This document shows positions 1-8,532 of a stretch of 64,000 nucleotides of DNA, one piece after another (the first letter of the stretch is position 1; each line of letters begins with the position of its first letter). The translations under genes and the position numbers were made by a program. This DNA is from Chryseobacterium glaciei. Lineage in GTDB: Bacteria; Bacteroidota; Bacteroidia; Flavobacteriales; Weeksellaceae. Under the pieces are notes generated by a model that was given only the letters and a program-made list of their open reading frames with translations, did no database searches and was not told the DNA's origin. Location of the stretch: assembly GCF_001648155.1 (NCBI RefSeq), contig NZ_CP015199.1:1870501-1934500 (forward strand), written 5' to 3'.

Positions 1-2325
1 TTAACTATTCCGGATGCATCTTGGGATATTAGCTATGTTTCGTATGCTCTAACACCAAATAATACAAATACAGAGATTTTTGGAGATTATTATGTAAAAT
101 CTAAAACAGGCAATACGATCTTTTTAAAAGATATGTATAATCAGGGCTTAGATTTTAATACTATTCAGGATTCAGCGATTCGAATTAAAGTTGCCTTTAC
201 AAATGGTCAAGTTACTGAGTTTGGCACATCAGGAATAAGTACTAGATATTGTGTAACCGGAGATTTTGCCCTTCAAGTTGAAGAAAATGAAAACCCTGAA
301 ATTATTGATGATGGAAAAGACTTCATCCCATCAGGATTCGGTTTTAAAAATATTGGTGTTGCAGATTATTTAAAAGTAGAACAAAGCACCCACGCCTATG
401 TTGAAGGTGAAGTAGCTCACATCGAAAATGTAATGGCAAGAGAGTATCGCGAGAAATCTACAAGAAGATTGAGAAGAAGCGAAAATACTTCAACCACATC
501 TTCTGATACAGAAAGAGAGCAAATTAATGATACCACGACTGCCAATCGTTTTGAAATGCAGAGCGAGATTTCTAAAATGTCACAGGAAGCAACAGATATT
601 GGTGTAAATACTCATTTTGATGCATCTTGGAAAACTCCGGGCGGAAATGGTAATTTTAGTACAGGAATAGCTGCAAATTACGCAAACCATAAATCAAAAG
701 AAGAAAGTACAAGACAAGCAACAACCCAAGCTCAAGATATTACTTCAAGAGCAATGGATAGGATTGTCAATAAAGTACACGAAGAAAGAATTGAGAAAAT
801 CATTGAAGAATTTGAAGAAACAAACTCTCATGGTTTAGACAACAGAAAAGGTGATAAACATGTAGTCGGAGTTTACAGATGGGTTGATAAATTGATGAAA
901 AATCAGATCTACAACTATGGAAAACGTATGATGTTTGAGTTTATGATTCCTGAGCCTGCTAAATTACATATTTTAGGAATGTCTTTAAATAAAAGTGCCA
1001 ATCAAACTTCTTTGGTAAAACCTGAAGATCCAAGAACTGCGACCTCATTACCGATGACTGATTATAGTTCATTAAGTACAGAAGCCATATTAAAACGTTG
1101 GTCAAGCAAATATAATGTAGACATCTCAAAAAAACCTGCTGAATATTCGAATGTCACAAAATCATTTAGTCTGAGTAAAGGTGAAATTGGAGATAGTGAA
1201 ATGGGTGCAAAATCTGACTCATTAGATATTCCTGAGGGATATTCAACAACAGGAGGTAAGTTAATTGTCGGACATTTCTTTCAACCTAGTAGATATGAGT
1301 GGACCCATGTAGGTGTTACCGTTGGTGATTTCTACTATATGGTTGGTCAAAACTCTTCTCATATTATCATTGAAAGAAATATTACGTTTAATAGGAATTA
1401 TTCAAAAAAAGTAGGTGTTTCAATAGAAACAGCAGATTCTGCAGGTGTTGTATTTAGTGTTTCTTTAGAATGTAAATTAGATAATGAAGTAAGAACTCAA
1501 TGGCAACAAGAAACGTTTAACTCAATCATTACTGCTTATGAAGAAGCATTAGTAGAATACAACAATAAACTTTCTGAAGAACAAAACAAAGCCGTAGTAA
1601 TCAAAGATTCAAACCCTAATTTCTACAGACAAATAGAAAACATAGTATTACGTAAAAACTGTATTTCTTACATGGCTGATAGAGCAACCGATTCTACTCA
1701 TGGATATGGACTTACAGGGTTAACTCAAGGAAGTACATTTACAGATTATGAAACGAACCTAACTTCTAAATTAGATAAATACACCGCCTTTGTGAAATTC
1801 ATGGAACAGGCTTTTGAATGGGAAAATCTTTCTTATTATCTGTACCCATATTATTGGGCAAATAAACAAAACTGGACAGAATTATATCAAGCTGAAAATA
1901 CAGATCCTTTGTTCAGATCCTTTCTACAAAGTGGCATGGCAAGAGTGGTAGCAACCGTTCGACCAGGTTTTGAAGATGTTGTACAATTCTATCTGGCAAC
2001 AGGTAAAATCTGGAATGGTGGTGAAGTTCCTGTAATTGGCGATGAACTATATCTATCTATTGTTGATGAAATGAAAGAACCAAAAGGTATTAAACAAGGA
2101 AAAGCTTGGATCACAAGACTTCCAACGACTTTAAATATTCTTCAGGCAGAAAGTATCGGACTAAAAGTAGCTCACGCTTTACCATTTACAACAGAAAATC
2201 CTAATGATTTTGAAGTTCCTTCTGAAGTTATTACTGAAGAGAAATTCAATTTTGAACCAAATGATAATCTTCTTGGAGTTCAAGATAATACAACAGAAAA
2301 AATAATTACAGGAGACTGGGTTTAA
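1..2325 (+). CDS. large conserved protein of unknown function, 5' end outside window
   Basis: The frame is open from base 1 with no in-frame start that must be the real one (the first ATG is at 133), so the N-terminus lies upstream. The visible part is 774 residues. I do not recognise a named family. It has no signal peptide or membrane segment in the visible part. A charged, probably helical stretch around residues 135-165 contains EGEVAHIENVMAREYREKS followed by an Arg-rich run. A Glu/Arg-rich helical stretch near residues 235-280 ends in HGLDNR, then YRWVDK and NYGKRMMFEFMIPEP. The C-terminal third is mixed alpha/beta. The gene lies 29 bp upstream of two tandem paralogues and a polymorphic toxin, and the intergenic gap shows no terminator, so cotranscription is likely. 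A structural or delivery role for the downstream proteins is inference from context only. Confidence 0.6.
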   Translation, partial: LTIPDASWDISYVSYALTPNNTNTEIFGDYYVKSKTGNTIFLKDMYNQGLDFNTIQDSAIRIKVAFTNGQVTEFGTSGISTRYCVTGDFALQVEENENPEIIDDGKDFIPSGFGFKNIGVADYLKVEQSTHAYVEGEVAHIENVMAREYREKSTRRLRRSENTSTTSSDTEREQINDTTTANRFEMQSEISKMSQEATDIGVNTHFDASWKTPGGNGNFSTGIAANYANHKSKEESTRQATTQAQDITSRAMDRIVNKVHEERIEKIIEEFEETNSHGLDNRKGDKHVVGVYRWVDKLMKNQIYNYGKRMMFEFMIPEPAKLHILGMSLNKSANQTSLVKPEDPRTATSLPMTDYSSLSTEAILKRWSSKYNVDISKKPAEYSNVTKSFSLSKGEIGDSEMGAKSDSLDIPEGYSTTGGKLIVGHFFQPSRYEWTHVGVTVGDFYYMVGQNSSHIIIERNITFNRNYSKKVGVSIETADSAGVVFSVSLECKLDNEVRTQWQQETFNSIITAYEEALVEYNNKLSEEQNKAVVIKDSNPNFYRQIENIVLRKNCISYMADRATDSTHGYGLTGLTQGSTFTDYETNLTSKLDKYTAFVKFMEQAFEWENLSYYLYPYYWANKQNWTELYQAENTDPLFRSFLQSGMARVVATVRPGFEDVVQFYLATGKIWNGGEVPVIGDELYLSIVDEMKEPKGIKQGKAWITRLPTTLNILQAESIGLKVAHALPFTTENPNDFEVPSEVITEEKFNFEPNDNLLGVQDNTTEKIITGDWV

Positions 2326-2354
2326 ATCAATTATTAACTAAAAAATCATAAAAA

Positions 2355-2516
2355 ATGTCCGATATAGGAAAAATTATAAGGGTAAATGCATTACCTCCTG
2401 TTGAATCAAGAGAAAAGAATGTGATTTACCAAGTAGCTGCACCAGGTGCAGCTACTTACACAGACTACGCAATTGATATAAATGGAGATTTAAAAACCCA
2501 TGCTGTAGTTGACGGA
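2355..2516 (+). repeat. direct repeat: 5' module of paralogue copy 1
   Basis: These 162 bp match 4007-4168 with about a dozen substitutions and no gaps by my alignment, far closer than the rest of the two genes. The module contains a perfect interrupted palindrome at 2431-2457. Confidence 0.85.
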
Positions 2517-3941
2517 ACAGTTCCTTTAGAACTGGCAGACAGCCATATCAGCATTACCAATCAGGAGTTTATAGCTGAAGGAATTGCAAGTCAGGCTCAA
2601 TATAATGTCGATACAAGAGAGAAATTAGAACAAAAACTAGAGATTCCCACAACAGAAGGAAATGCTCAAGATTATCCTAAAATCATCGGCTTGGATGATA
2701 ATGGAAATATTGCCAAATTACCTGCCGGAGATCTAGGAAAAAACATGATGAATGCAGACCTGTCAAACAGTTCTGCAAGAAATCATACGCTTCATGCTCC
2801 TTTTTCCATCAATACATTAGGAAATTCATATACAGTGGTCGGACTGCCTAATAAAAATTCTGACACGACTAATTTCAATAAGGTCGTGGTACAGAACGTC
2901 AATGGAATCAATGCAGTGATAGACAGCAAAAACATGATGGTAGGAATTCCCAATCAAATGACAGAAGCTGAAAGAACAGCATGGAAAACAGCTATGAATG
3001 GTGGTTGGACTACGAATACGATGAGTGTTGCCAATGTATTTCCGAACATTGTAAAATCTGTTAATTATGGCGTTTTTGTAACAATTAATGGCGCAAATCT
3101 TAATATCAATCCCAGCTCTTCAGTAATCAGCCTTGTGAATAATATATCAGGAGTTGAAAAGGTAATTCCCAACTCGCAAATTACGTATGGTGATGCTAAT
3201 TTAATTTCTATCTGGTTTAAGCCAAACACTTTCACAGATGGTGAATACAGAATTAAAATATTTAATGGTGTTGCAATTATTCAAACTAGCGGACTTAATA
3301 ATATATTAATTACAAGCAATGCTAATTCTGTTGATATTAATGCACTTACATGGGACAAAATCGCCCATACGCAATCAGAGGTAGACAATGTAATGCAGAT
3401 TAATGGAAGTAATATAGACTTTGTAACAAATGCGGCCAATAAACCTTTGGCAACAGATTTTTCAATTGTAAGTTCTGCAAAATCAAGCCAAATATTTACT
3501 GGAGCAGATAATTTCTCTTTAAAAGGCTATATGATCCTAACGGGAAATATAAATCTTTATGGAGGAGGATTAATCGGCTTAGTAAATGCTAACAATAACA
3601 ATAGTTTAATTATTGATGCTTTAGCTTCTTTAAAAATTACGATTGAAGGAGGTAACTGGGCGGATCTTAAAAAGTCTATCAATGAGCAATCATCCGTACC
3701 TCTTTATAGCATTCCTAACTTTAACCAAGTCCGTGTAGATTTTGTTATTTCAAAAAGAGATAATATGATTAGTATGAGCCTAAATCACAATACAGCATAT
3801 AACAATACGATCCAGATCTATCAAACGGTTCAAAAAACAATTCCAGAAGGGATTCCTTTATCTATTGGATTAAAAGGACTTAATGCTAACAGTCCTTCTG
3901 TTAAGGTAAAAACAGTATTGGAGGAAGCATATAAATTCTAA
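2355..3941 (+). CDS. modular protein with conserved N-terminus and variable C-terminus, copy 1
   Basis: This 528-residue protein has no signal peptide, is rich in Asn, Ser, Thr and Ile, and is probably mostly beta. Residues 1-54 (starting MSDIGKIIRVNALPPVESRE) are almost identical to the next gene, also at DNA level. Residues 55-130 are moderately similar, and a block around residues 206-224 (TAWKTAMNGGWTTNTMSV) is again almost identical. The remainder is diverged. Conserved anchoring N-termini with diverging distal parts are typical of tail-fibre or adhesin-like proteins, but I cannot assign a family. The start at the ATG is fixed by the match to copy 2. The gene ends in its own terminator. 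Confidence 0.6.
   Translation: MSDIGKIIRVNALPPVESREKNVIYQVAAPGAATYTDYAIDINGDLKTHAVVDGTVPLELADSHISITNQEFIAEGIASQAQYNVDTREKLEQKLEIPTTEGNAQDYPKIIGLDDNGNIAKLPAGDLGKNMMNADLSNSSARNHTLHAPFSINTLGNSYTVVGLPNKNSDTTNFNKVVVQNVNGINAVIDSKNMMVGIPNQMTEAERTAWKTAMNGGWTTNTMSVANVFPNIVKSVNYGVFVTINGANLNINPSSSVISLVNNISGVEKVIPNSQITYGDANLISIWFKPNTFTDGEYRIKIFNGVAIIQTSGLNNILITSNANSVDINALTWDKIAHTQSEVDNVMQINGSNIDFVTNAANKPLATDFSIVSSAKSSQIFTGADNFSLKGYMILTGNINLYGGGLIGLVNANNNNSLIIDALASLKITIEGGNWADLKKSINEQSSVPLYSIPNFNQVRVDFVISKRDNMISMSLNHNTAYNNTIQIYQTVQKTIPEGIPLSIGLKGLNANSPSVKVKTVLEEAYKF
2431..2457. repeat. 27-bp interrupted palindrome inside the conserved module, copy 1
   Basis: Two perfect 13-base arms, AAGTAGCTGCACC and its reverse complement, are separated by a single A. 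The site encodes QVAAPGAAT and is preserved base for base in copy 2. It could be a fold-back or recombination site, or only a codon coincidence in an Ala/Pro/Gly stretch. Confidence 0.7.
2968..3028 (+). repeat. second shared block of the paralogues, copy 1
   Basis: About 60 bp coding TAWKTAMNGGWTTNTMSV match 4617-4678 with only a few differences, although the sequence on both sides is diverged. This mosaic of identical and diverged blocks suggests gene conversion or strong local constraint. Confidence 0.75.
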
Positions 3942-3956
3942 CATTTAAATCATAAT

Positions 3957-3982
3957 GGCAGAGCCTAAAAACTCTGCCTTTT
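3957..3982 (+). terminator. Rho-independent terminator after paralogue copy 1
   Basis: A 7-bp stem GGCAGAG/CTCTGCC with an 8-base loop is followed by TTTT. The same hairpin, loop and downstream bases recur after copy 2, so the terminator was duplicated with the gene. Confidence 0.8.
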
Positions 3983-4006
3983 ATCTAACAAAAAAATTAC
4001 AAAAAG

Positions 4007-4168
4007 ATGTCCAATTTAGGAAAAATTATAAGGGTAAATGCATTGCCTCCTGTTGAATCAAGAGAGAAGAATGTAATTTACCAAGTAGCTGCACCAGGTG
4101 CAGCTACTTACACAGACTACGCAATTGATGCCAATGGAGATTTAAAGACTCATGCAGTAGTTGACGGA
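4007..4168 (+). repeat. direct repeat: 5' module of paralogue copy 2
   Basis: Partner of 2355-2516. It includes the same perfect interrupted palindrome at 4083-4109. Confidence 0.85.
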
Positions 4169-5548
4169 TCTATTCCGGTAGAATTGTCGGATGATCATGT
4201 AAGCATATCTGATCTTGATTTAATTTCTGAAGGAATCACAAGTCAGTCAGATTACAATACTGACACCAGAGAAAAATTAAATAATAAACTAGACAAACCA
4301 TTAATTGACGGAAATGTTCAGGATTACAACAAAATTGTAGGACTTAACAGTAATGGAGAAGTTGCAAAGCTTCCAGCCGGAGATCTTGGGAAAAATGTAG
4401 CCAACTCTGCTTTAACATCTATCGCTGGTGCCGGATTAACTCTAGGAGCCGATTGGACGATGAATACTTCAGGGCGTAATTATTCAGTTACAGGATTAGC
4501 AGATGTTTCAAGTGATTCAACCTTTAATATATTCCTGTCACAAAATCCTGCCGGAAAAGTTGGTAAGACAAATGGTAAACAACCTTTCTTAAGCTTACCA
4601 ACAACCCTTTCCAATGCTGAAAAAACAGCATGGAAAACAGCTATGAATGGTGGTTGGACCACGAATACGATGAGCGTAGGTGCTATTTCACCTCTTCTTA
4701 TTAAATTAGAAAATGAAATAACATATATATCATTAAGAGGAGCTAATTTAAACCTAAATCCTACAAGTTTCAAAGTTGAAATTATGGACGTAACGGGTTC
4801 TACTGTTTTAGCAACTATTCCAAATTCTCAGGTACAATTGGATACAACAGGTTTAAGTTTAACGTTTTATCACAATTTTTATTCGTTAGGTGTTAATGAA
4901 TATAAAATAAGACTTTGGAACGGAGTCGCTTATTATGTAACTCCAACAAGCTTTGAAATTGTAAATAATGTAAACGAGATTGATCTTCATGGTTTAAGTT
5001 GGAATACAAAAGTTTATAACAACAATGTGACAAGTAAGGCTTATGCCACCAATAATATCATATATTTTAATCCGGACAACTCTATAAAGCCTCCTCTCTT
5101 TGAATCAGAGTATGTATTTAATGCAAAAACACAATTACCATTGTTCAATGCAGGTGATAATTGGTATTTAGAAATGAATATTTCTACTAACCTTAGAATT
5201 TCTCCGATTCAGTCAATAGGATTTTCCACTGGCAATTCAACTAATCTAACGAATGATCTTTTTGGAAGTCTTGATATAACTGGTTATGGTTATGTTTCAG
5301 CATTAAATTCCAATTGGGCTTATTCACAAACATTTAAATTTGTTTTAATAAAAAAAGGACAACTATTAACCAAAGTCCTATCTGGGGTTACTAATAACGG
5401 AGTACCCAATGTTGTAATTAATACTGAAACCATTCTGAATAATGATGATTTATACCTAGGTGCTATTTTTAATAATACAACAGAAACAGGAGATACTTCA
5501 TTTGAAACTTATATGAATTTTAATTTAATTAAAGCATACACGTTTTAA
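4007..5548 (+). CDS. modular protein with conserved N-terminus and variable C-terminus, copy 2
   Basis: This 513-residue paralogue of the preceding gene starts MSNLGKIIRVNALPPVESRE. It shares the near-identical first 54 residues, the moderately similar section to about residue 130 and the TAWKTAMNGGWTTNTMSV block near residues 206-224. The distal half is Asn/Thr-rich, probably beta, and clearly different from copy 1. It has no signal peptide or membrane segment. It lies 65 bp after copy 1, separated by copy 1's terminator, and is followed by the same terminator. The duplicated unit is therefore gene plus terminator, directly upstream of the toxin gene. The function is unknown. A receptor-binding, fibre-like or adaptor role is inference. 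Confidence 0.6.
   Translation: MSNLGKIIRVNALPPVESREKNVIYQVAAPGAATYTDYAIDANGDLKTHAVVDGSIPVELSDDHVSISDLDLISEGITSQSDYNTDTREKLNNKLDKPLIDGNVQDYNKIVGLNSNGEVAKLPAGDLGKNVANSALTSIAGAGLTLGADWTMNTSGRNYSVTGLADVSSDSTFNIFLSQNPAGKVGKTNGKQPFLSLPTTLSNAEKTAWKTAMNGGWTTNTMSVGAISPLLIKLENEITYISLRGANLNLNPTSFKVEIMDVTGSTVLATIPNSQVQLDTTGLSLTFYHNFYSLGVNEYKIRLWNGVAYYVTPTSFEIVNNVNEIDLHGLSWNTKVYNNNVTSKAYATNNIIYFNPDNSIKPPLFESEYVFNAKTQLPLFNAGDNWYLEMNISTNLRISPIQSIGFSTGNSTNLTNDLFGSLDITGYGYVSALNSNWAYSQTFKFVLIKKGQLLTKVLSGVTNNGVPNVVINTETILNNDDLYLGAIFNNTTETGDTSFETYMNFNLIKAYTF
4083..4109. repeat. 27-bp interrupted palindrome inside the conserved module, copy 2
   Basis: It is identical to the palindrome at 2431-2457: 13-base perfect arms around a single A. 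Confidence 0.7.
4617..4678 (+). repeat. second shared block of the paralogues, copy 2
   Basis: Partner of 2968-3028. It is near-identical and embedded in diverged sequence. Confidence 0.75.
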
Positions 5549-5566
5549 TTTTTAACCTCAACATTT

Positions 5567-5592
5567 GGCAGAGCCTAAAAACTCTGCCTTTT
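5567..5592 (+). terminator. Rho-independent terminator after paralogue copy 2
   Basis: It has the same GGCAGAG/CTCTGCC stem, loop and T-run as the terminator at 3957. Confidence 0.8.
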
Positions 5593-5617
5593 ATCTAACA
5601 CACCAAAAAATCACACA

Positions 5618-7741
5618 ATGAGTTTAGAAATATTAAATAATAAAGGCAGTGGTGATCTCTCCGACTCTAAGCTACTTTCCGAAAACGATATACAAAGTGG
5701 AATATTTCGCAAAGAAAGCTTTTTTAAAAAGAATACATTCGACGAAATAAGCGCTTTCAAAGACAGTCCTTTTGGACAATATTGGGAAAAACGATTACCG
5801 CCATGGGCAGTGACAGATTACGGGCCTTCTAGGGTTTTTCACGAATCAAATTTTAGTATTATTGATTTATCTAAAAAGTTTAGTGCCGCTCCTGCAAAAT
5901 TATATAATTCTTTAACCAATGAAAACTGGGATGATATTAAGTTTATTGTATTAGCAAACCCCGATGGTCAAAAAGTTCTAAAAGATTACGCCGATCCTCA
6001 AAAAATACCAAAAGATGATGAGGTTTACTTTTTCATAGAAAGTGATGATGGAAAGTTTGACTTTGGAAGGATTGTCCGAGTAAAATTAGGAAAAAATGCA
6101 ATACTGAAAATACAACTGCAATTTTCTTTTTTTAATAAAACTGAAAAAGAATTAGCAGATGAGTTCTTGAAACGCCCTTTTGAAATAAAAAATGGGGAAC
6201 AGTATGATTTTTTCAATCAAATAAAAACAGAAACAAAATACAAACCTACAAATCTTACTGATCTTTTAGTAAAAGCTATAAAATATGATTACAATCAAAA
6301 AAAGTTTGATGACATGTCCTGGTTTTTACTTTTTTTGAAAGGTGAAGAATATGTAGGATTAAACTTGCCAAAAAAACTACTGGAAATCTCACAATGGATG
6401 AGAACAAAAAAATATGAAGAAGAAAAGTATTGGAACGCTTTTCTTGTAAAAGACTTTACCCCCGCTTTTCTTCCAAATGCTTTTACTCCTCAAAATCGAA
6501 AAAACTTAAAAGAGTCAATCAAAAATAAACTTAAACAACAAATTGAAAATTTAAACAAATATGATAAAGAAACTGGAGCAGTAGAAAAAGTATTTAAAGA
6601 AATTCTAAACAATGTTTTATTATATTTGTTTGATAAATTTTCTTCTTTACTAGATGATGGTCTTAAAAAATTGGAAGATATTTTACCAGAAGAAGAAATG
6701 TTTAATGAGATTTATAATCTCAATGCTTTTTTAGTCGGTCTTTGGAATGGTTGTATAGAATTTACGGCCGGAATTGTTGATTTGATAGCTTTATTAATGA
6801 TGATTGCTAAAGATGGAGCAGGTTTCATTCTTACAGATGCATTGAAAGAAGCTTTTGAAAACCTTTTAAATGAACTTGTTTACAACTTCGAAGATTTCAT
6901 AAAAAAACTTTGGAAAAAATTTTATATTGCAGTAAAAGAAATTCCTGATTGGTATTTAAAGAAAGGGGGTAATCAATACTATCGTTACAAAGAGCTTGGT
7001 GAACTTACTCCAGATATAATTACTCTTCTTGTTCCTGCATTAAAAGCAGGGAAAGCAACAAAAGCCGCAGAAGAGATTTCTTTATTAAAGAAAGTTTCAA
7101 AAGCAGATCAAGACTTAATTACAGATCAAAAATATCTAGAGAATTATTATCAAACTTTAAGAAAACAATCTGATGATTTCTCAAAAAAATTAGAGGAAAA
7201 AACTCTTCAAAAGGTAACAAAAGAAGCTTTTGAGAAAGCACAACAGGAATTAGATAAAGAGATCTCTAAAAATTCTTTAATAAATTTATTTCATGGAACA
7301 AGTCCAGGAGCTGCCAATTCTATAAAGAAAGATGGAATTCAACTATCTGCAAATAAACCTAATTTAGATTTTAATTCTAAAGGCAATGGTTCTTTCTATA
7401 CAAGTTTTTCATTAAAAGAAACAGATAAATATAACAAATATAAATTTGGAAGAAATGGAGATCCTTCTGAAATTTTAAAATTTACTATTTCTGAAAAAGA
7501 TTTATTAAGCTTAAAAGTAAAGAAGTTCGACGGACCAACTGAAGAATGGGCAGAATTTGTGACCAATGCAAGAAAGGGGGATTTAATCCATGATTATGAT
7601 ATCGTAATCGGGCCAAAGCTTAAAAATCCTTGGGACGTACTCTTAGGTAAGGAAAAACCTAAGGCTATAAAAGAAACTCAAGTAGCAATAACAAGTGAAA
7701 AAGGAGCAAAACTTCTTACAAAATATCTAGATAAAAATTAA
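5618..7741 (+). CDS. polymorphic toxin with C-terminal DUF3990-like ADP-ribosyltransferase domain
   Basis: This is a 707-residue modular protein. Residues 1-330 are an unrecognised, largely polar trafficking-type region with no signal peptide. Residues about 370-450 contain a hydrophobic helical section (LVGLWNGCIEFTAGIVDLIA) like those found before toxin tips in Flavobacteriia polymorphic toxins. A pre-toxin stretch around residues 470-500 (GELTPDIITLLVPALKAGKA) follows. Residues 554-707 form the tip: LFHGTSPGAANSIKKDGIQL, then GSFYTSF, EEWAEFV, YDIVIGP and ETQVAI near the end. That order matches the DUF3990 clade of ADP-ribosyltransferase-like toxins, which would modify a target with NAD. 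The small gene 13 bp downstream is the likely immunity partner. The export route is not shown by the sequence. The toxin assignment is firm by architecture, but the exact activity is inferred. Confidence 0.75.
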   Translation: MSLEILNNKGSGDLSDSKLLSENDIQSGIFRKESFFKKNTFDEISAFKDSPFGQYWEKRLPPWAVTDYGPSRVFHESNFSIIDLSKKFSAAPAKLYNSLTNENWDDIKFIVLANPDGQKVLKDYADPQKIPKDDEVYFFIESDDGKFDFGRIVRVKLGKNAILKIQLQFSFFNKTEKELADEFLKRPFEIKNGEQYDFFNQIKTETKYKPTNLTDLLVKAIKYDYNQKKFDDMSWFLLFLKGEEYVGLNLPKKLLEISQWMRTKKYEEEKYWNAFLVKDFTPAFLPNAFTPQNRKNLKESIKNKLKQQIENLNKYDKETGAVEKVFKEILNNVLLYLFDKFSSLLDDGLKKLEDILPEEEMFNEIYNLNAFLVGLWNGCIEFTAGIVDLIALLMMIAKDGAGFILTDALKEAFENLLNELVYNFEDFIKKLWKKFYIAVKEIPDWYLKKGGNQYYRYKELGELTPDIITLLVPALKAGKATKAAEEISLLKKVSKADQDLITDQKYLENYYQTLRKQSDDFSKKLEEKTLQKVTKEAFEKAQQELDKEISKNSLINLFHGTSPGAANSIKKDGIQLSANKPNLDFNSKGNGSFYTSFSLKETDKYNKYKFGRNGDPSEILKFTISEKDLLSLKVKKFDGPTEEWAEFVTNARKGDLIHDYDIVIGPKLKNPWDVLLGKEKPKAIKETQVAITSEKGAKLLTKYLDKN

Positions 7742-7754
7742 AATAAGTTAAATT

Positions 7755-8120
7755 ATGAAACATATTAAAAATGATAAATTTTCATTTATTGATGATGACG
7801 GTCAAGAGAAAATATTCTTAAGAGAAAAATATTTTGAATTTGTATGTCTTTTAATTACAGAATTTTTCAAAAAGAAAATTATTGAGAATGAATTTTACAA
7901 TTATTTTATATCTATGCTAAATAATCTTGAAGATTATGACGGAGTAGATTATATAAACCATCAAATACCATATCACTGGGCTCTTTCCATTATTCAAAAT
8001 AAAAACACTACAGATTCTTATACTTCAGAAGAATTAGAAAAATTACTTGAATTCTATGCGAAATTCGAAAAACAAAATAACCTTACGTCTTTTATTGTAG
8101 TTAATACAATACCATCATAA
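7755..8120 (+). CDS. probable immunity protein for the ADP-ribosyltransferase toxin
   Basis: This small 121-residue cytosolic protein is acidic and Glu/Asp/Tyr-rich, starts MKHIKNDKFSFIDDDGQEK, and has no signal peptide. I recognise no family. Its role is inferred from position: it starts 13 bp after the toxin stop codon on the same strand, as immunity genes usually do, and has the usual immunity size. It is probably translated with the toxin from one transcript. Confidence 0.6.
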   Translation: MKHIKNDKFSFIDDDGQEKIFLREKYFEFVCLLITEFFKKKIIENEFYNYFISMLNNLEDYDGVDYINHQIPYHWALSIIQNKNTTDSYTSEELEKLLEFYAKFEKQNNLTSFIVVNTIPS

Positions 8121-8234
8121 TTATTTATAAATATTCTTGCCCAGTCCACAAAGTCTACCGGTTTTGCGGACTGGTCTGTTTATAACAATGAAACCTTTGA
8201 AATATTTTTAAAACAAAATAAAATCAAAATATAA
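8121..8234 (+). pseudogene. 37-codon remnant, possible end of a lost toxin
   Basis: Directly after the immunity gene's stop codon the same frame stays open for 37 codons, reading STGFADWSVYNNETFEIFL and ending in a TAA at 8232. It has no start codon. Its codon use and composition look coding, so I read it as the 3' stub of another gene. Read as DNA, 8141-8147 and 8168-8174 form a 7-bp inverted repeat (CCAGTCC/GGACTGG) that could instead be a weak hairpin after the immunity gene. Confidence 0.3.
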
Positions 8235-8240
8235 ATCATT

Positions 8241-8523
8241 ATGAGTTTACAATATTTTCAAAATCTTAATGAATATTTGATTTAAAATAAATGGCAAGAT
8301 TCTAAAGTTATGCCTTCATCCATAAATGATCTAGAATTAAAAATTGAAAAAAGACTTAAAGCCTGGTAAAAGGGGAATTATATTTGGAATTAAAAAAGGT
8401 AAAAATATCGGACATTATTTCAACGTAATTAATGAAAATGGAGTAATTAAGTATCTTGACGGACAAACTGGCAAACGCGCAAAGCTAGTTTATGATTATT
8501 ATCAGTTTTTACCAACAAATTAA
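8241..8523 (+). pseudogene. decayed papain-fold toxin C-terminus
   Basis: The last about 50 codons read GIIFGIKKGKNIGHYFNVIN, then GVIKYLDGQTGK, and end YQFLPTN before a TAA at 8521. The HxxN-type GHYFNVIN and YLDGQTG motifs carry the His and acidic/Asn positions of papain-fold toxin tips. The upstream part (KWQDSKVMPSSINDLELKIE) lies in another frame, interrupted by a TAA at 8283 and joined only by a frameshift near 8350-8370. The catalytic Cys region is missing. The gene is therefore broken. It lies 9 bp upstream of an Imm35-like gene, the partner usually found with papain-fold toxins, so this is a displaced toxin/immunity cassette. Confidence 0.6.
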
Positions 8524-8532
8524 AAATGATTT

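Noticed and set aside
2355..5548. Diversity-generating retroelement as the source of variation in the paralogues
   Set aside because: No reverse transcriptase, accessory protein or adenine-biased template repeat is visible in the window.
8310..8369. Small frame starting at ATG 8310 read as an independent peptide
   Set aside because: It lines up as a piece of the frameshifted papain-toxin remnant.
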